In this document: positions 18,343 to 26,550 of the stretch, piece after piece | Layout of the letters: the number at the start of each line of letters is the position of its first letter | Numbering within the stretch: the first letter of the stretch is position 1 | NCBI RefSeq assembly: GCF_002355515.1 | Contig: NZ_AP014809.1 | Coordinates: 4,922,501-4,986,500 of the forward strand | Source: Methylorubrum populi | GTDB taxonomy: Bacteria > Pseudomonadota > Alphaproteobacteria > Rhizobiales > Beijerinckiaceae | Direction: 5' to 3' | Length of the DNA: 64,000 nt | The notes under the pieces: model-generated | Seen by the model: only the letters and a program-made list of their open reading frames with translations | Told to the model about the DNA's origin: nothing | Database searches by the model: none | Position numbers and translations under genes: made by a program

Positions 18343-18620
18343 CCCTGATAGACGATGCGCACCGTGCGCCGCTCGCCGGGCAGGTCCGAGACCGGGATCG
18401 CCCGCGACCCGCGCAGGGCGGGCACGGCCGGGCCGGCTTCGGCGATTGCTGAACCGGGAGGCGCGATCGGCGCGGTCGGTGCTTTGGGCCGCAGCGCCCA
18501 GCGCTCGGCGCCGCCGGCACTCGCCAGCGTCGAGAGTGCGAGCACGGCGCCCATGGAAGCCAGTCCGGCGGCGATCGGGGGAAGCAGGGTTCTGACGGAA
18601 AGATGCGCGAAAAAAGTCAT
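18303..18620 (-). CDS. Small exported or membrane hypothetical protein
   Basis: A 105-residue protein of unknown function. A hydrophobic stretch at about 12-33 (LLPPIAAGLASMGAVLALSTLASAGG) looks like a signal peptide or anchor. A Pro/Ala-rich linker follows, then a C-terminal region RGSRAIPVSDLPGERRTVRIVYQ. The start is uncertain: ATG 18620 is used, with 18647 as an alternative, and neither has a strong ribosome site. Its last 40 bases are antisense to the end of the OppC-type gene. It might be only a chance frame, but the signal-like segment and polar tail argue for a real gene. Confidence 0.5.
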   Translation of the reverse strand: MTFFAHLSVRTLLPPIAAGLASMGAVLALSTLASAGGAERWALRPKAPTAPIAPPGSAIAEAGPAVPALRGSRAIPVSDLPGERRTVRIVYQGYLPAESRGPESR

Positions 18621-18740
18621 GGCGGGTGGCCCGGCGAATGGGGCCATTCCGCAACCTGAAGCGTTTCCGAACGCCGCCGCCTGCTCTCACCGGGCCGGTT
18701 TTGCGAACAATTTTACCGAGTCAGGGTAAACGGAGGGGCA

Positions 18741-20219
18741 ATGACGAGCCGAGCGGAAGGTCAGGCCGGGGCGGCTGCCCCCGAGCGCGTGGCGGCCGGC
18801 ACCGTCATCGACACCGACATCTCCGCCCGGCTCGACCGCCTGCCCTTCGGCCGCTTCCACACCCTCGTCATCGTCGCGCTCGGCATCACCTGGGTGCTCG
18901 ACGGGCTCGAAGTGACGCTGGCCGGCGCCCTGGTCGGGGCCCTGCGCAAGGCGCCGATGTCCTTCACCGAGTTCGACGTCGGCCTTGCCGCGAGTTCCTA
19001 CCTCGTCGGCGCGGTGACGGGGGCGGTCGGCTTCGGCTGGCTCACCGACCGGATCGGGCGCAAGAAGCTGTTCTTCATCACGCTGGCCCTCTACCTCGTG
19101 GCCACCGCGGCCACGGGCCTGTCGTGGAATATCTGGAGCTTCTGCCTGTTCCGCTTCCTCACGGGGGCGGGCATCGGCGGCGAGTACACCGCGATCAACT
19201 CGACCATCCAGGAGCTGATCCCGGCCCGCGTGCGCGGCTGGACCGATCTCGTCATCAACGGCTCGTTCTGGATCGGCGCGGCTTTGGGCTCCTTCCTCTC
19301 GATCGCGCTGCTGCGCCCGGAATGGATCGACCCGGCCTGGGGCTGGCGCATCGCCTTCTTCGTCGGCGGCGGCATCGGCCTCGTGATCCTGCTCCTGCGC
19401 ACCTGGATCCCCGAGAGCCCGCGCTGGCTCGTCACCCACGGCTACGCCGCGGAGGCCGACCGGGTGGTGACGGGCATCGAGAAGCGCTTCACCGACGAGG
19501 GCATCACCCTGCCCCCGCCGGACGAGAAGCGGCGCCTCAAGCTCAAGGTCCGCAGCCATACGCCGCTCGCGGAAGTGGCGCAGGCGATGTTCGTCACCAG
19601 CCGCCGCCAGACCATGGTCGGGCTGGCACTGATGATCGCCCAGGCCTTCTTCTACAACGCCCTGTTCTTCACCTACGCCCTGGTGCTGGAGCGCTTCTAC
19701 GACGTGCCCGGCGGCGATGTCGGCTGGTACCTGCTGCCCTTCGCACTCGGCTCCTTCCTCGGCCCGCTGCTCCTGGGCCGCCTGTTCGACACGGTGGGCC
19801 GGCGCCCGATGATCGGAGCCACCTACGGCATCTCGGCAGTGCTGCTCGCCGTCGTCGGCCTCGTCTTCCGCGCCGACCTGCTCGGCCCCGTGGGCCAGAC
19901 CGCGGCGTGGATGGGCGTGTTCTTCTTCGCCTCGGCGGCCGCGAGCTCCGCCTACCTCACCGTGGCCGAGACCTTCCCGCTCGAGATCCGGGCGCTGGCG
20001 ATCGCCGCCTTCTACGCCATCGGCACCGGCATCGGCGGCGTCTCCGGCCCGCTCCTGTTCGGCACCCTGGTCGAGACCGGCTCGCGCGACCTCGTGCTGG
20101 TCGGCTACCTCATCGGCGCGGCGCTGATGGCGGTGGCGGCCGTGGTCGGCGCGGTCTGGGGCACGGCGGCCGAGGGCAAGTCGCTGGAGGACGTGTCGAA
20201 GCCGCTGGCCTCGGCGTGA
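18741..20219 (+). CDS. MFS transporter, sugar/organic-acid porter type
   Basis: A 492-residue transporter with 12 membrane segments. The first motif after segment 2 reads GWLTDRIGRKKLF, a classic MFS motif A (G-x3-D-R-x-G-R-[KR]). The repeat in the second half is LGRLFDTVGRRPMIG. FRFLTGAGIGGEYTAINSTIQE matches the segment 4 signature of the sugar porter and metabolite:H+ groups, and IPESPRWLV ends segment 6 as in sugar porters. The central loop is about 60 residues and charged. Substrate cannot be assigned. ATG 18741 follows GGAGG. The next genes are convergent ParDE, so it appears to be a single-gene unit. Confidence 0.92.
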   Translation: MTSRAEGQAGAAAPERVAAGTVIDTDISARLDRLPFGRFHTLVIVALGITWVLDGLEVTLAGALVGALRKAPMSFTEFDVGLAASSYLVGAVTGAVGFGWLTDRIGRKKLFFITLALYLVATAATGLSWNIWSFCLFRFLTGAGIGGEYTAINSTIQELIPARVRGWTDLVINGSFWIGAALGSFLSIALLRPEWIDPAWGWRIAFFVGGGIGLVILLLRTWIPESPRWLVTHGYAAEADRVVTGIEKRFTDEGITLPPPDEKRRLKLKVRSHTPLAEVAQAMFVTSRRQTMVGLALMIAQAFFYNALFFTYALVLERFYDVPGGDVGWYLLPFALGSFLGPLLLGRLFDTVGRRPMIGATYGISAVLLAVVGLVFRADLLGPVGQTAAWMGVFFFASAAASSAYLTVAETFPLEIRALAIAAFYAIGTGIGGVSGPLLFGTLVETGSRDLVLVGYLIGAALMAVAAVVGAVWGTAAEGKSLEDVSKPLASA

Positions 20220-20228
20220 GCCATGACG

Positions 20229-20543
20229 CTACGGCGTCTCGTCGGCCGCGAAAACATCGTCGATGTCCCGCCGGGAATGAAGGATGTTCACGATCTCGAA
20301 CCGATCGCCGAGATAGCGGAAGAAGATGATGTAACCCCGGTACGGGCTGCTGCGAATGTCGGGCTGCAGGTCCGGCCGGGCTCGGCCCAAGGTGCCGGGA
20401 AGACCTGCGAGGCGGTGGCACTGCGCCCGCAATTGGCGAACGAAGCTCTGCCCCGTCGCAAGGCTTCCGCTGGCGCGGGTCACATCCTCGAGAATCTGCA
20501 GGAGGTCGGCTCTGGCGGCGGCCAGGAAGACGGGTCGTCTCAC
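20229..20543 (-). CDS. parE: Type II toxin, ParE/RelE superfamily
   Basis: A 104-residue RelE/ParE-fold protein. The middle shows AARADLLQILEDVTRASGS, and GLPGTLGRARPDLQPDIRSSPYRGY follows as two blocks. The tail, IIFFRYLGDRFEIVNILHSRRD, is the strand pair typical of ParE, which poisons gyrase; RelE-type mRNA cleavage cannot be excluded. A GTG at 20543 gives the standard length and lies 16 bases after the antitoxin stop; its ribosome site is weak, suggesting coupling to antitoxin translation. The frame is intact, so the toxin may be active. The antitoxin gene lies immediately upstream, the usual order. Confidence 0.83.
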   Translation of the reverse strand: MRRPVFLAAARADLLQILEDVTRASGSLATGQSFVRQLRAQCHRLAGLPGTLGRARPDLQPDIRSSPYRGYIIFFRYLGDRFEIVNILHSRRDIDDVFAADETP

Positions 20544-20559
20544 GCTCGGACAGTCGAGA

Positions 20560-20805
20560 TCAGAAGCCCTCGGCTTCGAGCTGCGCGCTCCGAGCCGCGA
20601 GCGCGGCATCGATCTCGCTCTCGCTGACCTCTCCTCCCGCTGCAAGGGACGCAGCAAGCGTTTCCCGAAGAGCGCCGAGGCGCGCTTCCCGTTCCTCGAC
20701 CAGCCGCAGCCCCTCGCGCACGACGTCACCCGCGGACGCATAACGCCCCTCGCGCACGACCTGCTCGATGAATCCTTCCCAGCGATCACCCACGGAAACG
20801 TTCAT
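20560..20805 (-). CDS. parD: Type II antitoxin, ParD family
   Basis: An 81-residue ParD-like antitoxin. It starts MNVSVGDRWEGFIEQVVREGRY and continues ASAGDVVREGLRLVEEREARL, the ribbon-helix-helix DNA-binding segment followed by a charged helix. The C-terminal tail (VSESEIDAALAARSAQ) is the part expected to wrap the toxin. ParD proteins repress their own promoter, so an operator should lie just upstream of 20805. It forms an operon with parE. Regional GC is slightly lower than that of the flanks, consistent with a mobile gene pair. Confidence 0.88.
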   Translation of the reverse strand: MNVSVGDRWEGFIEQVVREGRYASAGDVVREGLRLVEEREARLGALRETLAASLAAGGEVSESEIDAALAARSAQLEAEGF

Positions 20806-20853
20806 ACCGCTCTCCTCAGCCTGTCGAGGATAGCAGAAAACGCGCGGATTGGA

Positions 20854-21459
20854 TCAGCCGCTCATGGTTGAGGCCGTCGACGGCTCTCCGGATCGATCCT
20901 TCCGCCGCAGCCAGATCGCCGAGGCCACCGCCAGGGCGTCGAGCGGGAGCGTCACGGCGCCCTGGCGCTTGCCCCACAGGTCGAGGCCGCCGAAGCCGAC
21001 GCGGCGGATCTCCAGCCACGCGCCGAACGGGAACACCGTCTCGGCTCCCTCACCGGGGCCGAAGCATTCCTCGAAGGCCAGGGGATCGACCATGATCGCG
21101 TCGTACTTGGCAAGGTGATCGACGATCGCGACCTTGGAGCGGAACGGGCCGCGGTCGCGGCGGAACGAGGCGAAGCAGGGCTCGAACTCCGTGAGCGTCA
21201 CCCGCAGCTTGCCGCCGATGCGCAGGTAGGGCGGGTTCGGGCCCTCGGTGCCGAAATTCTCCGGGCCCCAGCCCGCTTCGCGCATCAGGGACTCGGCGAG
21301 CGTCACCGGCTCGCCGGGATGATCGGTGCCCACCGGCCGATCGAGCGCAGCCGTGGCGTCATCGGACAGGGCGGGACCGGTCATGCCGCCCTCTGCCAGG
21401 CCGCCGGGATTCGAGCCGCCCGGGGGAGAGCCGCTCTCGGTCACGCCACCGTGGATCAT
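20854..21459 (-). CDS. Hypothetical protein downstream of trcR
   Basis: A 201-residue protein with no recognised domain. The first 45 residues are Gly/Ser/Pro-rich and probably disordered. The rest looks folded: LMREAGWGPENFGTEGPNPP, YLRIGGKLRVTLTEFEPCFASF, KYDAIMVDPLAFEECFGPG and FGAWLEIRRVGFGGLDLWG. No signal peptide or membrane segment is present. ATG 21459 has GAGG about 10 bases upstream; an earlier start would add more low-complexity sequence. It lies 140 bases after trcR in the same direction and might be read through from it. The many aromatic and acidic residues suggest a soluble domain of unknown role. Confidence 0.65.
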   Translation of the reverse strand: MIHGGVTESGSPPGGSNPGGLAEGGMTGPALSDDATAALDRPVGTDHPGEPVTLAESLMREAGWGPENFGTEGPNPPYLRIGGKLRVTLTEFEPCFASFRRDRGPFRSKVAIVDHLAKYDAIMVDPLAFEECFGPGEGAETVFPFGAWLEIRRVGFGGLDLWGKRQGAVTLPLDALAVASAIWLRRKDRSGEPSTASTMSG

Positions 21460-21599
21460 GCCACGTCCTCGCGCTGCCGCCGCTCCGCGGGAGCGGCCGG
21501 CTGGCATTATTTCTCATTTGGCGTGGGTGGGCGAGCAGTTTCTTTCCTTCAGCCGGCCGTCGCCCGCGAGCGGCGGTTCTCGGCCCGGCCTCGGCCCAA

Positions 21600-22304
21600 T
21601 CAATCCTCGTCGTCGTCCTCGTCGATGCGGCTCATACCCTTGAGCTTGGCGAAGACCGCGTCGGCGTTGAGATCCTCCTCGTCGCGCTCCTCCTCCCGCT
21701 CCTCGGCGGCCGGGGCGGTCGAGATCTCGGTCGGCAGGAGCTTGGCGCCGCCGTCGGTCGGCAGCACGGCGGGGCGGTCCTTGGCGGCGCGCTGGACCTC
21801 GAAGTCGAGGTCGATCTGCGAGCACAGGCCGAGCGTGACCGGGTCCATCGGCTGGAGCGAGGCGGAATTCCAGTGGGTGCGCTCGCGGATCTGCTGGATC
21901 GTCGCCTTGGTGGTGCCGACGAGGCGGATGATCTGCGCGTCCTTCAACTCGGGATGGTTGCGGATCAGCCAGAGGATCGCGTTCGGTCGGTCCTGGCGGC
22001 GCGACAGGGGCGTGTAGCGCGGGCCCTTGGTGGTGCGCTTGACCTCGGGCAGCTTCACCTTCGAGACCGCGACCTTGAGCCGGTAGTGCGGCGATTTCTG
22101 CGCCTTCTCGATCTCGTCGCGGGTGAGCTGGCCGGTGGTGATCGGGTCGAGGCCCTTGATGCCGGCGGCGACCTCGCCGTCGGCGATGCCCTTCACCTCG
22201 AGCGGGTGCAGCTTGCAGAAGTCGGCGATCTGCTCGAAGGCGAGCGAGGTGTTCTCGACGAGCCACACGGCGGTCGCCTTGGGCATCAGCGGACCTTGGG
22301 ACAT
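21600..22304 (-). CDS. trcR: Cell-cycle transcriptional regulator TrcR (DUF1013)
   Basis: A 234-residue DUF1013 protein, conserved in alphaproteobacteria and known as the cell-cycle regulator TrcR. The opening MPKATAVWLVENTSLAFEQ and IADFCKLHPLEVKGIADGE form one helical DNA-binding-like unit. A second lies in NAILWLIRNHPELKDAQI and IRLVGTTKATIQQIRERTHW, which reads as a helix-turn-helix. FCSQIDLDFEV-like sequence and a strongly acidic tail (EEREEERDEED, DEDDDED) complete it. ATG 22304 has GGAG about 9 bases upstream. It stands as a single gene or with the 20854 gene. Family assignment is from remembered sequence. Confidence 0.88.
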   Translation of the reverse strand: MSQGPLMPKATAVWLVENTSLAFEQIADFCKLHPLEVKGIADGEVAAGIKGLDPITTGQLTRDEIEKAQKSPHYRLKVAVSKVKLPEVKRTTKGPRYTPLSRRQDRPNAILWLIRNHPELKDAQIIRLVGTTKATIQQIRERTHWNSASLQPMDPVTLGLCSQIDLDFEVQRAAKDRPAVLPTDGGAKLLPTEISTAPAAEEREEERDEEDLNADAVFAKLKGMSRIDEDDDED

Positions 22305-22478
22305 CGGACAAAGCTCCAGGCAGTTTTTCGTGGTTCGCGGCGGGGAAAGGCGCGGGAACCCGGAAAGGCTCTCCCGCGGCCTCCGGCCCGGTCAGGTCCG
22401 AAGGATCCCATGTCGCGATGAATGAGGGGATCGCCTCTTATACAGGCGGGACCGGCCGATGCGCAATTGCATTGACCG

Positions 22479-23363
22479 TCAGCATCCTTCCACGCTGCGC
22501 CCCTCCAGGGCGGGGCGCAGCGGCCCGACTTCGGCGGCGACATGGTCCATGAAGGCGCGCACCCGTGCCGCGTGGCGCAGGTCCGGATGGGTCAGGAGCC
22601 AGAGCGTGCCGGCCAGCTCCGGCTCCGGCCCCGAGAGGCGGCGCAGGGAGGCGAGCCGGTCGCCGCGATAGCAGGGCAGCGGGCCGATGCCGACGCCCTC
22701 GCAGATCGCCTCGCACAGGCCCTGCACGGTGTTGAGGCGCAGGGCCACCCGTTCCGGCCCGGCACGGGCAGCGACGAAGCGGGCGAACAGGCCGCCGGCC
22801 ACCGCCTCGCTCGGGCTGACCCAGTCGGCCTCGGCGCCGTCCGCCCTCCCTTGCGCCGGGCCGTAGACCGCCCAGGCGATGGTGGCGAGCCGGCGCCCGA
22901 CGAGGTTGGACGGCGGGTCGCGGGTGGCGCGCAAGGCCACGTCGGCGTCGCGGCGGGACAGGTTCAGCGCCTCCTCGGAGGTGACGAGTTCGAGCTGGAC
23001 CTGTCGGTAGCGCGCCCGGAAGCGGCCGAGCATCGGCATCAGGAGGTCGGTCACCAGGGTCGCGGCGGCGGTGACGCGCAGCAGCCCCGAGGGGGTCTGC
23101 GCCCGGTCGGCGACCTCCCGGTCGAAGCGGGCCACCTCCTCCTCCATCCGGGCGGCGGCGGCGGCCATCGCCTCGCCCGCCGGCGTCGCCACGTAGCCGG
23201 AGCGGTGGCGCTCGAACAGGCGCGCGCCGAGTTCGGCCTCGACCGCGGCGAGGCGGCGGAAGGCGGTGGAGGGATTGATGCCGAGATGCGCCGCGGCCGG
23301 TGCCAGCGCCCCCCGCTCGGCGATGGCCCGCACGAGGCGGAACTCGTCCCAGGCCACCGGCAC
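22479..23363 (-). CDS. LysR-family transcriptional regulator
   Basis: A 294-residue LysR regulator. The N-terminal winged helix reads [20 protein letters not shown] and [26 protein letters not shown]; a linker helix and a periplasmic-binding-like effector domain follow from about residue 85. A GTG at 23363 is preferred because AAGGAGG lies about 8 bases upstream, whereas the upstream ATG would add a tail not seen in LysR proteins. It is divergent from wrbA with a 184-base shared control region. That region carries an inverted repeat (23376-23391) that may be its binding site. Control of wrbA is inferred from position. Confidence 0.9.
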   Translation of the reverse strand: MPVAWDEFRLVRAIAERGALAPAAAHLGINPSTAFRRLAAVEAELGARLFERHRSGYVATPAGEAMAAAAARMEEEVARFDREVADRAQTPSGLLRVTAAATLVTDLLMPMLGRFRARYRQVQLELVTSEEALNLSRRDADVALRATRDPPSNLVGRRLATIAWAVYGPAQGRADGAEADWVSPSEAVAGGLFARFVAARAGPERVALRLNTVQGLCEAICEGVGIGPLPCYRGDRLASLRRLSGPEPELAGTLWLLTHPDLRHAARVRAFMDHVAAEVGPLRPALEGRSVEGC

Positions 23364-23375
23364 TCCGCCCTCCTC

Positions 23376-23391
23376 CTTGCAGACTTGCAAG
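23376..23391. promoter_or_regulatory. Candidate LysR-type operator
   Basis: CTTGCA and TGCAAG flank a GACT spacer, giving a perfect dyad that begins with T and ends with A in the style of LysR boxes. A related CTTGCAC lies at 23398. The dyad is 13 bases upstream of the LysR start codon and would overlap its ribosome site, suggesting autoregulation. Confidence 0.4.
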
Positions 23392-23547
23392 GATGGTCTT
23401 GCACGACGGGGCATTTCTGCAAAGAGGGCGAACCGCCATACTCGCCGCGCATTCGACGCTCGGGCCAGCGCGAGCGCATCGTTCTCCGATCGGAAGCGGA
23501 ACCCGCTTTCGGACGATGCGCCGGGCCCGCGAACAGGAGAGACGACG

Positions 23548-24147
23548 ATGGCGAAGGTTCTGGTGCTCTACTACTCGTCCTGGGGCCATGTGGAGCAGAT
23601 GGCCAAGGCGGTGGCCGAGGGCGCCCGCGAGGCCGGGGCCGAGGTCGCGGTCAAGCGCGTGCCGGAGCTGGTGCCGGAAGAGGTCGCCCGGCAGTTCCAC
23701 TACAAGCTCGACCAGGAGGCGCCGGTCGCCACCGTCGAGGAGCTGGCCGATTACGACGCGATCATCTTCGGCACGCCGACCCGCTACGGCAACATGGCCT
23801 CGCAGATGAAGCAGTTCATCGACCAGACCGGCGGGCTCTGGGCCAAGGGCGCGCTCGTCGGCAAGGTCGGCTCGGCCTTCACCTCGACCGCCTCGCAGCA
23901 CGGCGGCCAGGAGACCACGCTGACGAGCTTCCACACCGTGATGTTCCACCACGGCATGGTGGTGGTGGGCCTGCCCTACAGCTTCAGTGGTCAGAACGGC
24001 GTCGAGCAGGTGAAGGGCAACTCCCCCTACGGCGCCACCACGATCGCCGACGGCGACGGCTCGCGCCAGCCCTCCCAGGTCGAACTCGACGGCGCCCGCT
24101 ACCAGGGCCGCCACGTGGCCGGGATCGCGGCCAAGCTCGCGGGCTGA
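23548..24147 (+). CDS. wrbA: NAD(P)H:quinone oxidoreductase WrbA
   Basis: A 199-residue flavodoxin-like enzyme that reduces quinones by two electrons and so limits semiquinone and superoxide formation. The FMN-binding loop reads [13 protein letters not shown] at the N-terminus. The WrbA-specific blocks are [21 protein letters not shown], in two adjoining parts, and [30 protein letters not shown] and [18 protein letters not shown] follow. Length equals E. coli WrbA. ATG 23548 follows CAGGAGAGACG. It is divergent from the LysR gene, which may control it, and converges with the DsbD-like gene. Confidence 0.95.
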   Translation: MAKVLVLYYSSWGHVEQMAKAVAEGAREAGAEVAVKRVPELVPEEVARQFHYKLDQEAPVATVEELADYDAIIFGTPTRYGNMASQMKQFIDQTGGLWAKGALVGKVGSAFTSTASQHGGQETTLTSFHTVMFHHGMVVVGLPYSFSGQNGVEQVKGNSPYGATTIADGDGSRQPSQVELDGARYQGRHVAGIAAKLAG

Positions 24148-24161
24148 GGCGAATTTTTCCC

Positions 24162-24188
24162 CCCTCTCCCCGCTGGGCGGGGAGAGGG
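24162..24188. terminator. CCCTCTCCCC palindrome between wrbA and the DsbD-like gene
   Basis: CCCTCTCCCCGC and GCGGGGAGAGGG form a perfect 12-bp stem with a TGG loop. It lies between convergent genes and belongs to the palindrome family also present at 14419, 54508 and 63374. A TTTTT run precedes it on the plus strand rather than following it, so it does not match a textbook terminator exactly. Confidence 0.6.
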
Positions 24189-24211
24189 AATGCGCTGAAC
24201 CGGATCGAGCC

Positions 24212-26362
24212 CTACTGGAGCGTGCCCTGCTGGGCCGCCGCGACGTCCTTCTGCCCGATGGCCGCCAGCACGATGCCTTCCGTCAGGATCTGCGGCAGCA
24301 CCTGCGCCTCGCCCATTCCGCGATAGACGAGGTAGAGCGGCACGCCGCTGCGGCCGTGGCGCTCGAGGAGGCGAGTGATCTCCGGGTTCTGGTTGGTCCA
24401 GTCGCCCTTCAGATAGGCCACCTGGCCTGCCCGGAACGCCGCCTGCACCGCGTCGCGGGCGATGACGGTCCGCTCGTTGACCTGGCAGGTGATGCACCAC
24501 GCCGCGGTCATGTCCACGAACACCGTGCGCCCCTCCGCCCGCAGCCTGTCGAGGCGGGCCTGCGTGAACGCCTCTTCGCCCTGGGCCAGGGCGGCGCGCG
24601 CGGTGGCGCGGTCGCCGTCGAGGACGGCGACGAGGCCGAGGGAGGCGGCGAGGGCGACGAGGGCCGCCGCCCGGCTGAGCCCCGTGCCGAGCCGTCCCGC
24701 GTGGCGGGCGCGCTCCCAGGCCCAGGCGGCCAGCGCCACCAGCACGAGACCGGTCAGCCCCGCGAGCAGCCCGTCCGGCCCGACCTGCTGCGCCAGCACC
24801 CAGACCAGCCACGCCACGGTGGCGTAGACGGGGAAGGCGAGCGCACCCTTCAGCACGTCCATCCAGGCGCCGGGCCGCGGCAGCAGGCGCAGCGCCTGCG
24901 GAAACAGGGTGAGGCCCAGGAACGGCAGGGCGAGCCCGAGGCCGAGGCTCGCGAAGACGGTGAGCGCGGTCAGCGGCGATTGCGTCAGGGCGAAGCCCAC
25001 CGCCGCGCCCATGAACGGCGCGGTACAGGGCGTGGCGACGAGCGTCGCCAGCACGCCGGTGAAGAACGAGCCCTGATAGCCCGCCCGCCGGGTCAGGCCG
25101 TCGCCGAGCCCGGCGATTCCCCCGCCGAGATGCACCACGCCCGACAGACTGAGGCCCATGGCGAACAGCCCGTAGGCCAGCAGCGCCACCACCACCGGCG
25201 ACTGGAGCTGGAAGCCCCAGCCGATCCCGGCGCCGCCGGCCTTCAGCGCGATCAGCAGCCCGGCGAGCCCGAGGAAGCTCGCGAGCACGCCCGCGGTGTA
25301 GGCGAGCCCGTGCAGCCGCACGCGGGTCGCGGATTCGCCCGCCTGCCGCACGAGGCTCAGCACCTTGATCGAGAGGACCGGGAAGACGCAGGGCATCAGG
25401 TTGAGGAGGAGGCCGCCCAGCAGCGCCAGACCGGCGGCGCTCCACAGGGTTAGCGTCTCCTCTGCCGCCGTGGCGGGCGGCGTCTCGGGCGCGGCGGGCA
25501 CGGCCGCGGCCGCCGTCGGTGCGGGTGCGGGCTCCGGTCCCAGCGCGTAGGCCCGGCGCGCCCCGTCCTCGGTGAGGGCGAGCACGCCGGCAAGCGCCTC
25601 GGGGGCCTGTCCCGCATCGCCCGGCGTGAGGGCGAGGCGCAGGCCGGCGGCATCGACGGCGAGATCCTGCGGGGCGGCGTTGTCGAGCGCGCCTTCCGCG
25701 TAGGGGAAGAACGCCGCGCTGCTCACGCCCGCGAGGCCCGGCCGGTCGAGATGCAGCACCAGCCGGTCGCCCTCGCGGGTGGTGCGATGGGGACCGGGCG
25801 CGGCCTCGGGCAGGGCGGCCCGCGCGCGGGCGAACAGGGCGGCCTGGCCCGAGGCCGGCTCGGCGGTGCCCGCCACCGGCAGGTCGAGGCTCAGCTCCGC
25901 CGAGCCCGGAATGCAGATCTCCTCGCAGACGAGGTAGGAGAGCGTGCCGGCGAGCCGCACCGTGTCGCCGGCCTTGGCGTTCTCCTTGGCGCTCTCCGGC
26001 ACTGTGAGCGGCACCAGCAGGGTGACGGCGCCCTCGTAGCCGAAATTCATCAGGGTCTGGACCGGGATGCGCTCCGGGACCGGCCACTGCACCGGGCCGA
26101 CCGTGAAGCCCTCCGGCAGGCGCCACGCCATCTCCGGCGGCAGGCCGGAATCGCCGGGATTGCGCCAGTAGACGTGCCAGCCCGGCTTCATCGCCATGTG
26201 CAGGCCGAGCGTCACCGTACGGCCGGGCACCAGCGCATCGCTCTCGGCGACGAGGCTGGCGCGCACGAGATCCCGGGCCTTGGCCGCCGTCATCGCGCCC
26301 TGCGCCCCGGCGAGGCCGGGGGCGGCAAGCGTCAGGAGGAGGGCGAGGAGAAGGCGGAGCAT
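24212..26362 (-). CDS. Thiol:disulfide interchange protein, DsbD/ScsB family
   Basis: A 716-residue membrane protein that carries reducing power from cytoplasmic thioredoxin to periplasmic partners. After a signal peptide (about 1-20), the large N-terminal domain has KPGWHVYWRNPGDSGLPPE and the cysteine pair LVCEEICIPG. The membrane domain has its two redox cysteines in NLMPCVFPVLSIK and ATPCTAPFMGA. The C-terminal thioredoxin-like domain has AAWCITCQVNE. All three Cys pairs are intact. The big N-terminal domain resembles ScsB proteins linked to copper tolerance more than E. coli DsbD. No scs partner genes adjoin. ATG 26362 directly precedes the signal. Confidence 0.9.
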   Translation of the reverse strand: MLRLLLALLLTLAAPGLAGAQGAMTAAKARDLVRASLVAESDALVPGRTVTLGLHMAMKPGWHVYWRNPGDSGLPPEMAWRLPEGFTVGPVQWPVPERIPVQTLMNFGYEGAVTLLVPLTVPESAKENAKAGDTVRLAGTLSYLVCEEICIPGSAELSLDLPVAGTAEPASGQAALFARARAALPEAAPGPHRTTREGDRLVLHLDRPGLAGVSSAAFFPYAEGALDNAAPQDLAVDAAGLRLALTPGDAGQAPEALAGVLALTEDGARRAYALGPEPAPAPTAAAAVPAAPETPPATAAEETLTLWSAAGLALLGGLLLNLMPCVFPVLSIKVLSLVRQAGESATRVRLHGLAYTAGVLASFLGLAGLLIALKAGGAGIGWGFQLQSPVVVALLAYGLFAMGLSLSGVVHLGGGIAGLGDGLTRRAGYQGSFFTGVLATLVATPCTAPFMGAAVGFALTQSPLTALTVFASLGLGLALPFLGLTLFPQALRLLPRPGAWMDVLKGALAFPVYATVAWLVWVLAQQVGPDGLLAGLTGLVLVALAAWAWERARHAGRLGTGLSRAAALVALAASLGLVAVLDGDRATARAALAQGEEAFTQARLDRLRAEGRTVFVDMTAAWCITCQVNERTVIARDAVQAAFRAGQVAYLKGDWTNQNPEITRLLERHGRSGVPLYLVYRGMGEAQVLPQILTEGIVLAAIGQKDVAAAQQGTLQ

Positions 26363-26550
26363 CGATCTGTTTCCGAGCAGCCCGGCGCCTCTCCCCCCGC
26401 GGATGGTGCGGTCCCAGGGCAAGCCCGAGACCGCGCAGGGCGGAGAAGCCGGTCGGGCCGGGGCGGGCCGGCTGTCACGAGCCGAGCGGTATAGCAGACC
26501 TTCCCCGCCCCGTGAGCCGCACGGCCCCGCGGCCTCGAACCGCGCCGCCC

